64,000 nt of DNA from contig NC_030383.2 in NCBI RefSeq assembly GCF_001625215.2, positions 56,534,949-56,598,948 of the forward strand, in the 5' to 3' direction. Shown here piece by piece: positions 33,893 to 46,750 of this stretch. Below the pieces are notes generated by a model, which searched no databases, was not told the DNA's origin, and saw only the letters and a list, made by a program, of their open reading frames with translations. The position numbers and the translations under genes were made by a program. The number at the start of each line of letters is the position of its first letter. Position 1 is the first letter of the stretch. The stretch is from Daucus carota subsp. sativus (Eukaryota; Streptophyta; Magnoliopsida; Apiales; Apiaceae).

Positions 33893-36800
33893 TTAAAGTT
33901 GCGATACATGAGCAGTCTCATTAAGAAAGAGACAACCAAACACATAATTGTAGAAGTCCTGACCTTTAACAGTTTCAGTTTCACCTCTAAGTACGGATTT
34001 GGTATCATACTTGCACGCTCTATTACAATCTGGGCAGTAAGTCACCTGCGATTGCAGACAATGTGATTACTACGCTACCCCAATATCATACCATATAGAA
34101 AAATAAGCAGTTGACAAATTTGTGACAATTACATACCTCCAGCAATTTAGGCTGGAAATTGGTGTCAAGCATGACATCCACACCGTACATGGCCCTAGAC
34201 ATCGGATTGTGCATTTCAGGATGCACTAGTGCCGCAGACTCGAAAGCAGATTTGATCATCCCTCTAATTCTTGCGTGAATATCCAACCAATTGACTTGAA
34301 CACAGACGATAAATTTGCTAATTATTAATCAGAAATTCTAAATGCATGAACAGGAACTTGCATTAAGGCAAGAGCAAACAAACTGGGTGAGGGCAAAGCA
34401 GGGAATCTGTACCTTGATGTTCCTGCTCAAATTCTTTAACAAACTCTGGCGTGTTCATGTGATTCAGTTGCCTCCCGTAATTCTGAATCCACACACAATG
34501 TTATAGAATATGTAAAACAAAAAGTATTACCGACCACAAATTAAATTAACATATAAACTTGGCAAAAGTAATTTACGTAACATTTTCTGCACTAGTGGGT
34601 GTCTTCCTCCCCTTCCCTTTTCATATCGTATAACTAAATCATAATACTTACCATGACAGTAAAATGAGTTTCATATTCATAAAGGCTATGCTTGTCCAAA
34701 GTGTACGAGTTGTTTGCCAATCTAACCTGCACGAACAAATGACACAATTATTTACACAAGGCTCAAAAGATGCAAATGGCCCCCACTTGAAAAGGAGTAG
34801 AGGGTAACAGAAGTTCCTCTGCGACTATCTTCATTTCGGGCCTAATGAACCAGACAAGCAAAGTTCTTACCCAGAAAATATCTGCGAGGAATAATTCCAA
34901 TGGGTTCAAGCTGCGAAGTAGCACAATGTAACGAAGATCAAATTTCTTTCCTTTAAACAAAGCCGGGTGCTCAATATACTTTTGACAAATTTTTGGGCCA
35001 GTCTCCATGAGCCGGATAATAGCAGTTAAATTTCCGGTCACCGTTGTATCAATTGTTCGTGCCATGTTCCAGGGCTTTAAGATCCATAAGTTATCAAGCC
35101 CTTCCTCTTCTCGTACAAGATAGTCTCCAATCATTGGAGTTAGCTGTCCTTCAAGATTATAAGTCGGCTGAAACCACTTAGTTAATCCATGTGCCTGTCC
35201 GAAATGATTTTCAGAATTAGCTGTGGCCTGAGAAATAATCATAATGCAAGAAGTCGATTATGAATTTGTTCCCATGACAAATTATAATGACCATACTATG
35301 AACCTTCTGAATTGTTTCAGCCAAATGATGTTTCATGACGAGACAAGCCTCATAAGGGAATTGATTAATATACTGTTGGTCATGTATTCCTGTAGCCTTC
35401 TTCATTTCTTCATCCACCTGCATAGCTGTCCATATAATATCTGCATCCTTCGAGTCAGAGGCTGCAGATAGAAAAGGTTAGAACAAAATCAAACAGTTGA
35501 TGATCTGATGCCACAAGCAATACACATTCAACGAAAAAGAAGTATCAGTTTGACTTTCAATCAGATGTAGCAGCAAATACCAGAATAATTAAACAGACTA
35601 AATTCTTCCCAATTTATTAAAGCAAACGTATATTTAGCAACACATACTGATGACGAATTCAGGACGTGTCAGGAATTCTTCGACTTGTGGAATATCTGTA
35701 TAAACACGCAAAGTAGTTCCACCACTGCTCACTAGGCTACGCGTTGAGGATGGCTTTAGGGTTTGAGATGAAAAACTTGATGATTTCAGTTTTTCTCTAT
35801 AGTTCTCATATTCCTGTGAAGTTGAACAAATTATTTCAATGTTGTGATAGAAATTTTACTTAATTAAGTTATGGTTGGAGAAGTTTGAAAAAGAAAACGA
35901 CATATACATTTACAAAATAACTTTTAGGGGTGTGGAACCAGGCAGTAAGTCTAGCAGAACGTTGCTTCTCCTCCCCAATACCATATAAGAAATCGCGAGT
36001 ACATTCTTCACCACTTTGAATGGTCTTGGTAGGCCATAATATGGAAAAGCTGAAAAATTATGCACTAGTTAAACATACTTTAAAAGTGATCTATCACAAG
36101 TAGTATATATGAAGAACAAATCTCTCTCAATACCGGAGGACAAGTAAAAGTAACTTTTTATACATAAGAGTACTTTATCACATCACTATTGCAGATTTTG
36201 TGCATGCGCCGCATGGCATTTAGTACACAGAGTTACTTTTGTGCATGTGCTGCATGGCATCTAGTACATACGGAGAAGTTTACGCAGATGTGCATATGAG
36301 GCATCTGCCTTCAAATTGAGCAAATTGAAAAGAAATTACAAAAAATCTGTTTAGTGACAAAATATGGAATTCACAGGAAAGCCTGGTTATACTGCTTCAA
36401 AACCAAGAAAGGTTGGAGAAGATAATAACCTCAAAGCTGAATTCAGTGTACCCTCTGGCATGTACAGGAACGGTGCCACTCTAAAATTTGCCTCATCACT
36501 GTGACGCAAAGCAGAACCCAGTTCATCCATCACATACCTGCAAGGCGCACCATTAAGAATTTTGTAACATTAGATATTTCATACAAGGAACTGGTTACAA
36601 AAGATGTAACATTGTTCATTATATATCACATATTCAATAGAAAGCTTGTTGATATGTTTCACCACCTCCTTTACTTAAAGGCTCTGATCTGCTCAATATT
36701 TTAACCAAACAGACACAACTCTTAACATGTAGTTAAGAGGATACTCTAGGTACAACCTTTTAGTGGTGATGGTCAGCTTCTCTTGCGAACTGCTAAACCT

Positions 36801-37678
36801 CGTGCAAGAAAGCACTACATAACAAAGGACATAATACCCTGAGCATAACCTTCTATTTTTTGTAAAGAGCTAGAATATCTAACCACCCTGCATTCTAAAG
36901 GGTGAAACCCACCTAAGGAATGTCTCCTGCCTTACATGTACTTGCAACACCAAACCAATAGTTCAAGCCCAAAATAAATCCCAAGCAGAACCCTAACAAA
37001 AATTATAGCCAAAAATGTCCTAAATATAAGAGGATAAACTAAATAAAGGTGTAATCGTGTGTATTTTCGTGAAAAGACGTGCTTGCACAGTATTGCACCG
37101 AACTCTGAGCTAAATATGGTATCACAAATCTCAGTCATCAGTCATCATTATTGCTCTTTCACTTCCCCGACTGAAAAGCAGAGATTCAAAATTACTACAA
37201 AGAAGTGTGAGCCATAAATATCCAAATAATATGTCACTTTTTTAACAAAATGCTTATTTTCTCTAGAATCACCTCCCTTAACATAAGTTCTGATAATACT
37301 TAAATTTAAGAAGGTAGGGGTTAATATAATTTTAAGAGAATAATCATAAAGAATAAATTATAAGATGGCTAAGACAAGATCGGACGGGAAATTGCCATGC
37401 ATAAACATTTGCATGTTTTTATTCTTAAATTCAGTGCTTTTACTAAAATAAGGTTTATGGCCAACCAGCAAACAAGAGAGAGTTTCGGACTACTTAAATT
37501 CAATGTTTATCTAGTAGAATGATATATATGTATCCGTTAACGTTCTCATTCTCTTTAGATGATGATTCTTACCCAAGTAAAACTTGTAAAAAAGGAGAAA
37601 ATTCAAAAATTTCAAAGAGGAGAAACTCGAAAAAGGTGGGTGTTCACAACAGCAACATGAAATATATAAATAATACTG

Positions 37679-37714
<36 letters not shown>

Positions 37715-40700
37715 CAAGCCCTTAAATTATACAAAATTAAAAATAAGCATTTATATAATTGTAAAAATTTGCCACTTACAAAGATTAATGGCACAGTTGT
37801 CATATAATATGTCATTACCTGATTATAAATTTGAGGCATCAAAGAAGGCTTAAAGATTTCATTTTCATATCCTTCTTTTATTTTAAGAAGAAGAATTCCT
37901 CATCGTCAGTCCTACCAACATTATATAGGTTTCAGCTAACCATACAATAGAAGATACAAATCTTAATTAAAATGTTGGAGTATAAAGCCTGCGGATGCAC
38001 AACGAAATGAAGCATGTCATAACTAAAAACAATCGTGTTGCATACCAGACAGAAGTTTCATCAATCTTTTCCTCATCTGCCAGTCTATAGTTCATCAGGT
38101 AAAACCACATGGCATTTATAACACGATCAGAAAGAGGTTCCTCGGCACTCCAATCAGGGAGACGTGGTTGAAGTACTGAATCCATTACAGACTTTCCTGA
38201 TTCTAGGATCTTTAATGTATCCACACCATTTATTAACGAGAGCTTAGGAATGTACTCAAGAATTTTCGTAACACTATCTCCAAGAGGACCTGGAATATCA
38301 ACCTGTTGGATAATTATATCAGTAACAAGGTTCATGTGTGTTCTTTCACAATGGAGTACAAGGAGCTACAATATTGCTGCTACCTCCAAAGCATGCAAGG
38401 AATCAAATGCCTTTATGAGCTGCAATAAGTCACTGACTGAAGTCTGATCTAACGGATTTCCTCGCAGATTTAAATACGAAAGAGAAGGCAATTCCTGAGG
38501 ACAAAATGCCTAAACAAAACCAGAACAAAAGAAATCAGTATTAATTTGTCTTCGGACAACTACTCGATTTCTAATAAGAAAAGCCCAATTTTACGAAACA
38601 AAGAAAAAATAAATTATCCACATAGAATGGCATCCTCAATCCAGCATAAATACAATGGCGTCAACTCTGTCTTGATAATAAAAATTGACAATTTCAAAAA
38701 TATTTCATATGTCCTATTGATATATTTGATCAACAGAGTCAAACAAAGTAACACCCCATACAGTTCGGAAAATTAATCTGACCTTATTAGCCAGACTGTG
38801 GATACACCTATTTGAGAGATCAAGAGAGACGACATTTCTCAAGGAACCATCAGTCTGTTCTATGAATCCTGGATTATCTTTACTGTATATTCCTCCACAA
38901 AAACCCAACGCCCACTCACTGAATTTAGGAGTAAAAGAAGAGTTGTAGATTTCCAATCTCGGGCAACCACGCAGGATAGTGTTCATCATGCGGTCATTAC
39001 TAGAAGCAGAATAGATAAGTTCTCACTCAGCAAGGACCAGTAAATGATGTCAATGTAATAATTTTCAGTTGTAGCAACTGACCTTTCTTGTGAAACTGGA
39101 TTATTGTTCAACCAAAGAGCTCTAAGGTCTTTTAGTTTTGTTATTTCCTGGACGACGGCTTCCTCATTTTCAAGCTTGTTGTCAGTGAGGCTAAGTGCAT
39201 GCAAATTCTAGAGCATAGGGACAATCATAACAGAATTAAAGATTTGTAAGAAATACATGACACACTGCAAAATAGTAATACAAAATACTCAAATAAACCT
39301 TTATAGGATACACGATAATACTAGCTCAATAGCTTGTGCCAGTGTATAGATACACAATATTTTTAATACTCCCTCCGTCCCATAATACATGTCTCTTTTG
39401 AATTTTGACTAGTCAAATTGACTATACTTTGACTGAAATTTAAATGTATTATATAATTGGAAAAATTAAAAAAAAATTATACCATTAGAATTTAGAAGTA
39501 TATCTAGTCTATTCTAAAATGTAACTTTTTATTTTCTAAAAAATTAAATAAATATTTTTTAATAGTTGACTTCATAGGTCCGGAATAATCGACAGAGGGA
39601 GTACCAATTTGGCTTTCATGACATAGGTCGAGAAATTCTTTATAAGAAATACGTTATCAGATTGAATTTAATACTTCTGTGTTCCTTGTATCGACTGGGA
39701 AGCCAGGTTTATATAGTTGTTTTTCCAAAAAGTAGTGTTACGTACTCATGCTAGCATATTGCCACCCCAAATTTCAGAGCCATTCATTAAATTAATGTTT
39801 CCTACAAGTATAACATTTTCGTAAATACGATTGAAGGATAGAAGAAACATACAGGAAATTTACTGGGCAAATCAAGTGACAGGAGCATATTATCATCAAT
39901 GGCAAGCTCATCTAGCTCCAACCAGCTTATAGTATCGCTGCCTTCATCTTTGGCTTTGCAAACTTCTCTCTCTATAATTGCATGAACATCCTCCCTCGAT
40001 CCATTCTCCTCTTCTGGACCTGATTCTATATCTATGTCAACACACATCAGTGAAGCCATCCTCTCTGTCAGCCCTGGTACTTCTTGCAACTGAAGCATAT
40101 ATACAAATCGGATATTAATATATCAAACCGAACACTTATCAAGCCATATGAATAAACCTGAACCACTAAGACTCTCTCCATGCTAGATCAACCTAACCTA
40201 TATAGTTTAGCAATTTAAATGTCAAAATATATTTAAAGCATATAGTCCTTAACGATAATATAAAAGAGATATTGTGTCAGCCTAAGCAGAATGATTAAAG
40301 ACTTGAATAACAGAGTAAAAGAACTTGGGAAGAATTAGATACAGTCAAATAGAAGTCCTGGATGGGAAAATTGCTAAGCAAGTCCGTTCAATATCATGGT
40401 TAATCACTTTGGATTAACTAACTTCTAGGAAAAAGTAAAAAACAAAAGGCCAGCGGTAAATACTATGACAACATACACATGAAAAGGTCCCACAATTAGC
40501 TTCTTTTGAACTAGGACATGATACGAAAGCTAATACATTAAGTAATTGAGTTCATCATCATAACAACAATCATTTCACTTCAACTAAACTATTCTAGGGA
40601 CGTATATGAACGGATATAGTCATATAGATATGGATATAGATATCCTTGGAGCAAGTTCAACGCAAAACTAGAATTGGTGCCATAGGTAAAGGGTCCACAT

Positions 40701-41783
40701 TCTTGGCAAATGATAGCTAGGTGCCTGGCAAGCAGCAACCATCCATATGCGGGTTTTAATAGTGGATAGTAATAGCACGATATTTTTTATGTGAATGCAG
40801 GAGCCATGTACTCTATACGATCTTAAGACAATCTTTTTAGGGTTTTCAGTTATCTGGTACAAATAACTACATATAGATGGTCGATCACTTTTAAGGGACC
40901 ATCCCCAGGGATAACTAACATATAAAACTAAATTGGGAGCAAATCTAGTGCCAAGTCAATACAGCTATAGCCCTTGCTACATTTTGAGACACAAAAAAAA
41001 TAAAAAAAGCTTTTGGTGTTGAAACAAAAACTCAACTCAAACATTTTGGTATCAAAATAAAACTCCGCTCAATGCTTGATTCTAAAATAAAACCAACTAG
41101 CTAGAAATAACCATATTGATTATTGCATTGGTGATATGATTAGGACACCAATCTTTAATGGGTGCTATATCTAAAATATAGTGTCAAATTCACGAAATGA
41201 TCAAATCAATGCATAATCAGAGCGAGTCCAATGCATAGCTAAAATACGATTTACGCAATGTTCAATCCAAACCAAAACTATAACCGAATGCATAACCGTA
41301 CAACGAATTAAGTAAAACTTAAATTAGCATCAATCCAATGCATAGCTATTTTAACATCAGCATTGCACTCGTATCCTATTTCGGCACCAAAAATCACTTC
41401 ACTTCTCCGTGTCAGAACATATAACAACTTGCAATCATCCAAATTAGTTGTAATAACAACTTCCAATCATCCAAATTACATAAAACACATAATTCATCGA
41501 CCTGTTTGAGGGCATCGGAGAGTCGAAAAGTCCAAGCATGGTCAACAAGAAACACGCGAGCCTCCTTCTCCATACACTCCGAGGAAGTGAGTATGAGCCG
41601 TCTTTGTCGGCCGTCATCAACGGGCTCGACCTGGAAGAAGTCACCGCCGTCGAAAGTCTCCGAGGAGAGCTTCTCGTAGAGCTGTTGGTATAGACAAGGT
41701 GGGATGCCTGAAGCAGCGAGTAGGAAACTGTGGACTTTGGCGAATTGTTCGAATGTTAGGACCGGGTGCGCCGGCGCCGCCAT
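33893..41783 (-). CDS. TTLL12: TTLL12-type tubulin-tyrosine ligase-like protein with LRRs
   Basis: Fifteen exons, all GT-AG and frame-consistent: 41783-41502, 40089-39853, 39207-39083, 38999-38783, 38509-38384, 38302-38046, 36537-36430, 36049-35914, 35813-35648, 35461-35304, 35227-34871, 34726-34652, 34482-34413, 34294-34137, 34045-33893; product 874 aa. Residues about 1-175 match the N-terminal region of plant TTLL12 (TFEQFAKVHSFLLAASGIPP). About 174-330 hold leucine-rich repeats (NLHALSLTDNKL, LRALWLNNNP, VVSLDLSNR, LSYLNLRGNP). The rest is the TTL-like ATP-grasp region (LWILKPWNMA, CQKYIEHPALFKGKKFDLRY, GVDVMLD, LLEVTYCPDC). The Asn after E-V in active TTL enzymes is Thr here, which fits the view that TTLL12 is a pseudo-ligase acting on microtubule or chromatin modification. 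It starts at MAAPAHPVLTF; an upstream in-frame Met lacks family similarity. Intron 2 carries a Stowaway element and intron 6 an (AAT)n run. Confidence 0.95.
36195..36270. repeat. Short direct repeat in TTLL12 intron 7
   Basis: Two adjacent copies of a unit of about 40 bp containing TGTGCATGYGCYGCATGGCA differ at a few positions. Confidence 0.7.
37676..37712. repeat. (AAT)n microsatellite in TTLL12 intron 6
   Basis: About 11 uninterrupted AAT units, preceded by an imperfect AATAATACTG start. It is likely to be length-polymorphic. Confidence 0.95.
39369..39601. mobile_element. Stowaway-like MITE in TTLL12 intron 2
   Basis: TA-flanked, with left end CTCCCTCCGTCCCATAATAC and right end AATAATCGACAGAGGGAG. 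It lies inside the 39852-39208 intron and disturbs no splice site. Confidence 0.85.
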
Positions 41784-42837
41784 TTTCGAGCTGTGTTCGG
41801 ACTCTGGATTGTACTTGAACACCCGGACCGAGTGGTTACCACTTACCAGTGAAGAGGGTTTTAGTGGGTTTTTGATATTTTGGGAAATTAATGTCATGGG
41901 ACTTGGGAGTCGTATTTTTGAGTTTCGGACTTTTTGCTCTGGATTGAATTATAAATAAATATTGAAAAAAGTTAAAATTTTATATTTAGGATTTAGGAAA
42001 AGTTCGAAAATAATAATGATACTGTTTAGAAATTAGAGGTTTGGATAAAATCACAAGTTTCAAAATGGTTTATAAATTTGACCATTTCAATCAGTTAATA
42101 TAATTAGTGGATTGATATAGAGATTTTGGCTAAAAAAACTACTTTGAAGAGTAAAGTAGTTTTTTATATTAGAAGTTTTGGTATGTGTCATAAAAAACTA
42201 ATCGAACAGCTATTTACAGAACAATTTTATAATAAATCGCTAATCCAATTCACTAGTCAAGATATCTGATTCAATCCGCTAACAAACAAGTCTAATAATC
42301 TAACTTGATCTAACTTTACCCTTCAAAAAAAAGAAAAACTTGATCTAACTTTACAATTTGCATCTTATTAAAATGGGAACCAATTTGAGTATTAAATAAA
42401 AGAATGATTTTACTCTTTCAATCTCACTTAAATAATAAAATTCATTTTTTAAACATACATCTTGAATGTAAGAAACCCATTAACAAAAAAATTACTTCAA
42501 CCACATTTCATTAAAATTATCATTCAATCTTTTAAAATAACAAAATTATTTAAAATAACCTGAAATACAACTAAATAATATCAGATAATGCGGTGTTTTG
42601 ATTTTTGAAAAGAAAAATGTTATATGATGTTTTGTTTATATTTAAAAATCATGACAAAATGTAACACGATTTAGCATTTTAATTTTTCTTTTTAAAAATG
42701 TTATATGATGTTGTATTTATATTTGAAAATCACATATAATACAATTTGACATTTTAAAGTAAAACGTCATATAAAATACCCCTTTCGTAGAGTCTCAGCT
42801 TTCTAGAAATTCAGAATCAGACCGATTGAGGATAAAT
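41784..42837. other. TTLL12 upstream region, nothing else recognised
   Basis: It contains the presumed promoter and leader of the minus-strand TTLL12 gene near 41784-41940. No convincing TATA box was seen. The remainder is AT-rich. Confidence 0.4.
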
Positions 42838-42840
42838 TTA

Positions 42841-43080
42841 GGGGTGTTTGGTTCATAGTTAATGAGCTCGGTTAACAGGAATTGGAACCCTAATCCCATG
42901 AGAAGTGTTTGGATTAGTTATTTAATGCTATAAAATGGCAACCCCAATACTTTTAGGTGGTTAAATCATACCCTTCTCACCCCTCGGATACCATCCCATT
43001 TCCATTTTTATTAATCTCCATTCCTATATCGTCCATTCCCATACTCGATTCTCATTCCCAACCTAAATCCAAACACCCTC
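42841..43080. mobile_element. Tourist-like (PIF/Harbinger) MITE
   Basis: Flanked by TTA at 42838-42840 and 43081-43083. The left end GGGGTGTTTGG and right end CCAAACACCCTC are inverted (one extra base in the right copy). Length 240 bp. The TTA duplication and GGG..TGTTTGG ends fit Tourist elements. Confidence 0.75.
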
Positions 43081-43576
43081 TTAACTGGTCGAACGTGTTC
43101 AACAACGAAATGTATATTGACAGAGAATACAAACAAATTGGTGTTCCTGTCCAACTGTCACGGTGTCACGCAGGTTGAAATTCATGACACATCGAAAGAA
43201 AGATATTAAGCTGAAATTCTTTAAGATTTGTTGATATCACATCAGTAAATTAATTGGATGATTATAATTGACATAACGTTCTTATTCTCTTTTTTTTTCC
43301 GTCAGTGAAATACTTCTTCCGTCCCAATGAATTGTATACAGTTTCTTTTTTGGGACGTCCCATCAATTGTATACATTCCAAAAGTAGTAAACTTTTATAA
43401 TATAAAAAATCATTACACTAGAAAAACATTGGAAATCCAATTTTAGTCTAGTCATATAAGATTTATTCTTATCAACAATTATTTACAAATCAATCATGAT
43501 CAGTTACTCAAAAATTAGCAAAATTAAGAGCTGATCCTGTATAAGCTTCGCCAAAAGACTTCACTCGAAGAATTTA

Positions 43577-44242
43577 CTTTCGTGATGAGCTATTAACCAA
43601 AAAACCCAACTAACTTGTCACTTTTTTGCCAAAAAACCTTTAAACTTTTTTTTCACCAATAACCCCAAAACTCCAACCCGAATTCGTATTTTATAGGTCG
43701 AATTCGTGTCGGGTTGTTGGGTCGGGTCCAATATTGCCACCCCTAAGTGTAACATCCCAACCAAACCTGTGAACTCTAGGAAAACATGAAAAGTTGTTCC
43801 ATCTCCTTAATTTTGTATTGAACGACGTCTGAAATAACATTCCATCTGTTAATATTTTCACACACCCTCTGATTATGTGAAAACGATAACCCCATTAATT
43901 TATTTCGAACATCAACCTCAGCCTTTACAATAATTTGCCAATATCACACATCTTCACTTGTTTTTATTTTATTGTTTAAATCTAAACTAACAAATATCAT
44001 ATTATAAATTATTCATATAGATGACTAGGCGGTATGCGGCACACACGTGTGTTAAAAGATACAAATCAGTGAAAGATACATGACAAGTCAGATTGGTAGA
44101 TTTAACCATGGTTTATTTCGTATTTACTTTTATATTTTTAATAAATTTATTGGAGTTGTTGAAGAAAACAGAAGTTCAAAGGTTTTTTGGCAAAAATTTG
44201 ACAAGTTGATAGGGTTTTTTGGTTAATAACTCTTTCGTGATG
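43577..44242. mobile_element. MULE-type MITE nested in the insert
   Basis: The element spans 43588-44231 (644 bp). Inverted ends of about 60 bp start AGCTATTAACCAAAAAACCC on the left and end GGGTTTTTTGGTTAATAACT on the right. A perfect 11-bp duplication CTTTCGTGATG lies at 43577-43587 and 44232-44242. Long ends with a 9-11 bp target duplication suit Mutator-like elements. Confidence 0.85.
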
Positions 44243-44904
44243 GAAGACTCTGCACGGAGAATTTACTTTCATACGTGGTGACTTTTGACCTTGTATTAAG
44301 AGGTGAACCTAATAAGTATATAATAATTCAATTTAATACCTAATCTCATCTAATCTGATCCTTAATCAACATTATATGATAGGTTATATTATTCATTCCG
44401 TAATTTGATCTTTATTCCTTTTTTTAAAGTGCTAAATCTCCGAAAGACAGCGACTAAAACAACTGAAGTTTTCAACCCAACCCCTTTTCCAAATCTATTC
44501 TGCATCCATCACAACATACATCTAAAATTGATAATGTAGAGAAAATCAGAAGTGTGCTGGTACGGGTTTCAAATCCGAACACAAACACATGATGCTGCTC
44601 CGACTTTCAAATCTTATGGGGTTTCTCATGGCTCAACTGGTATGCTCTTCTATTACAATTATTTACAATATTCTTTCTTTTTCTCATAATTTTGAGTGGA
44701 ATTGCGAAAGGTGTTGACTTTAATCTTGTTTGTTTGTGGGTATTTGTTTGCTTGTTTAATCCTTATGTTTTGTTTGGTTTTTGATGTTTTTGGCGATTTT
44801 TCGTATTACATGTAAGACGCTTCGTTCGTTTCGCATACGACGAGGCGCTGGTGGCCGATGGTGGCGGTGACGGCGATTTCAGGACCGGATCCGGTTTCCG
44901 ATAG

Positions 44905-45085
44905 GAAAGCGCCCTAATTGTGCCTTAATTGAGGGCGGTAATTGTGCCTGGTTAATTGTGCCTCTTTATTGAGGGCGTAAATTTTGCCTCAATTATTGCG
45001 TGCGTAAATTGTGCCTCTTTATTTAGGGCGTTAATTGGGCCTTATTTAAGGACGTTAATTGTGTCTTAATTAAGGATATTAATAT
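44905..45085. repeat. Degenerate short tandem repeat
   Basis: About five to six imperfect copies of a 20-35 bp unit with the core GGGCGTAAATTGTGCCTCTT (variants with TTAATTGTGCC). They lie in the intron-like part of the retroposed insert. Confidence 0.7.
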
Positions 45086-45604
45086 TTTATTATTATGCAT
45101 TAATTAAGAGCTTAATTGTCTCAATCATGAGTTATCATGATTATGGGAATATTTTGATGTAATCTGTTAAATATATCGACTTATATTCTTCTTATTTTTC
45201 TTGTTTTATTTTCAGGATTCTTGGAAGAAGACCGGTTTTCTTTTCGGACATTAAAGTTTTATTGTCTAAATTTCCCCGGTCATCTTGCATGTCCGACGGT
45301 TAGATAATAAGCTTTCTTGAATGAAAGAATTATCACGGTGAATTGCCGATTCTCGTTGAGATCTATTCTCATTTTCAAAAAAAAATAAAAAATCATTACA
45401 CCAACTACTTTCTTCCACTATCTCCATTCTATAATAATATAAACACTATTACACCCACTAATTTCCTCCGCTATCTCAAATATATCATTAAATATAAATG
45501 GCTCCCACCACTATACCCACTTTTCATCTAACTTTACTCATTTCCTACACAATTTCTTGGTATCCGTGTCCCAGCCATTTGTATAATGACTGGGACGGAG
45601 GGAG

Positions 45605-46085
45605 TAACGTTTTTATTCAATCATGTCTTATTTAATAGTTGGGGTGCTACGCCTCCCTTGAACGGCGTACATCTCATAATTTTAAGATATCAAAATTTTA
45701 GGAATAAAACGTTTTCAATACAAAATTCAATCGATTGAATTATTAAAGAACGATTAAATGTATCAGGTACCAGGTAACCCCATCGCAAAATGTTGGAGCA
45801 CTTCACTTTGACTGTAACCACTTTCAAACCTTGAATTTAAAATATAAACTCGTGTATACACAGACCGCAGTATAACCAGGGACGGCAATATTGACGTAGA
45901 TTTGCCGTATCACGTTCAAATACTTGAGATATTATATGTCTTATGACTCTTTATCACATTATTTATTATACGAAGATGGGAAAACAACGATTACGGATAC
46001 CTCTGGTCGTTCTTATTTTATGAGAAAAAGTAAAATTATGTTCATGCAATATTTTATATATATGGGTAAATTATATTATACAAAT
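45605..46085. other. Intergenic; start of P450 duplication unit 1
   Basis: About 45890-46025 (TGAGATATTATATGTCTTATG, then GATGGGAAAACAAC) is similar to 51190-51320 ahead of P450 gene 2, marking the left part of the duplicated unit. No gene was found. Confidence 0.55.
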
Positions 46086-46089
46086 ATAT

Positions 46090-46750
46090 ATATTGGGATA
46101 GGATCGAATAAAAACTTTTTTAAGTTACAAACTTACAAACTATTTTTTTGAATTTTTTTATTCTCCCAACATTTTAGTCCTTAGTTATATTAAGTATTTA
46201 TGTTGAATATAATTGAAAAAACATCACAATTTTAAAAATAACGCATAAATAAATCCTGCATTCAACAAATTTGTAACTGGGGTTCAACATTGGGGGTAGA
46301 ACATTAATTATCGTGTTGAATATATTTATAAAGATGTTTAAACTATACCTCTAGGGTTTGGGTAGGGTATGAAAACATAAATATTGGTTATATAATACGT
46401 TTAACTTAGTTCTTATATTGAAAAGTTAGTTTATGTACTTCTCCAACACAATTTTAATCGATGTTCAACAAAAAATTGTAAAAAAATGTTGAACTCAAAT
46501 TATATATGTGTTGAACAAGAAAAGTTTGTAAACTATACCTCTAGGGTTTGGGTAGGGTATGAAAACATAAATATTGGTTATATAATACGTTTAACTTAGT
46601 TCTTATATTGAAAAGTTAGTTTATGTACTTCTCCAACACAATTTTAATCGATGTTCAACAAAAAATTGTAAAAAAATGTTGAACTCAAATTATATATGTG
46701 TTGAACAAGAAAAGTTTGTAAGTTTGTACCAGAAGCTTCCCCTATATATA
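46090..46750. mobile_element. Possible MITE containing a perfect 190-bp tandem repeat
   Basis: The left edge has TTGGGATAGGATCGAATAAA followed by ACAAACTTACAAAC. The right edge has GTTTGTAAGTTTGTACC and GAAGCTTCCCCTATATAT, an imperfect inverse. Between them a 190-bp unit starting AAACTATACCTCTAGGGTTT occurs twice in a row. The unit is at 46340-46529 and 46530-46719, with no difference seen. Confidence 0.6.
46340..46719. repeat. Perfect 190-bp tandem duplication
   Basis: Two identical head-to-tail copies, about 580 bp upstream of the ATG of P450 gene 1. Identity implies a very recent event or an assembly artefact. Confidence 0.92.

Larger units (their letters stand above)
43313..45604. mobile_element. 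Stowaway-like MITE split by a retroposon-like insert
   Basis: The left part is 43313-43419 (CTTCTTCCGTCCCAATGAAT) and the right part 45385-45604 (ends ATGACTGGGACGGAGGGAG), with TA on both outer sides. At the break a 17-bp direct repeat ATAAAAAATCATTACAC occurs at 43403-43419 and 45385-45401. The 1965-bp insert (43420-45384) ends in TTCAAAAAAAAAT, as expected for target-primed retroposition. The insert holds a nested MITE (43588-44231). It also has an exon-like segment with a donor near 44638 and an acceptor near 45215, with no recognised product. Whether the insert is one retroposon or a composite is unresolved. Confidence 0.65.

Noticed and set aside
37511-37842. Frames with poly-Tyr, poly-Ile or poly-Asn
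   Set aside because: These are translations of the (AAT)n microsatellite inside a TTLL12 intron.
41784-41897. Upstream Met at 41897 as start of TTLL12
   Set aside because: The extra 38 residues do not match the family; MAAPAHPVLTF aligns with the expected N-terminus.
43700-43745. GAATTCGTGTCGGGTTGTTGGGTCGGGTC as a regulatory repeat
   Set aside because: It lies inside the nested MULE-type MITE and is ordinary element sequence.
44580-44640. Frame reading APTFKSYG as a second jacalin lectin
   Set aside because: The similarity to VGPTFKTYG of the lectin is only a few residues, and no further lectin motifs follow.
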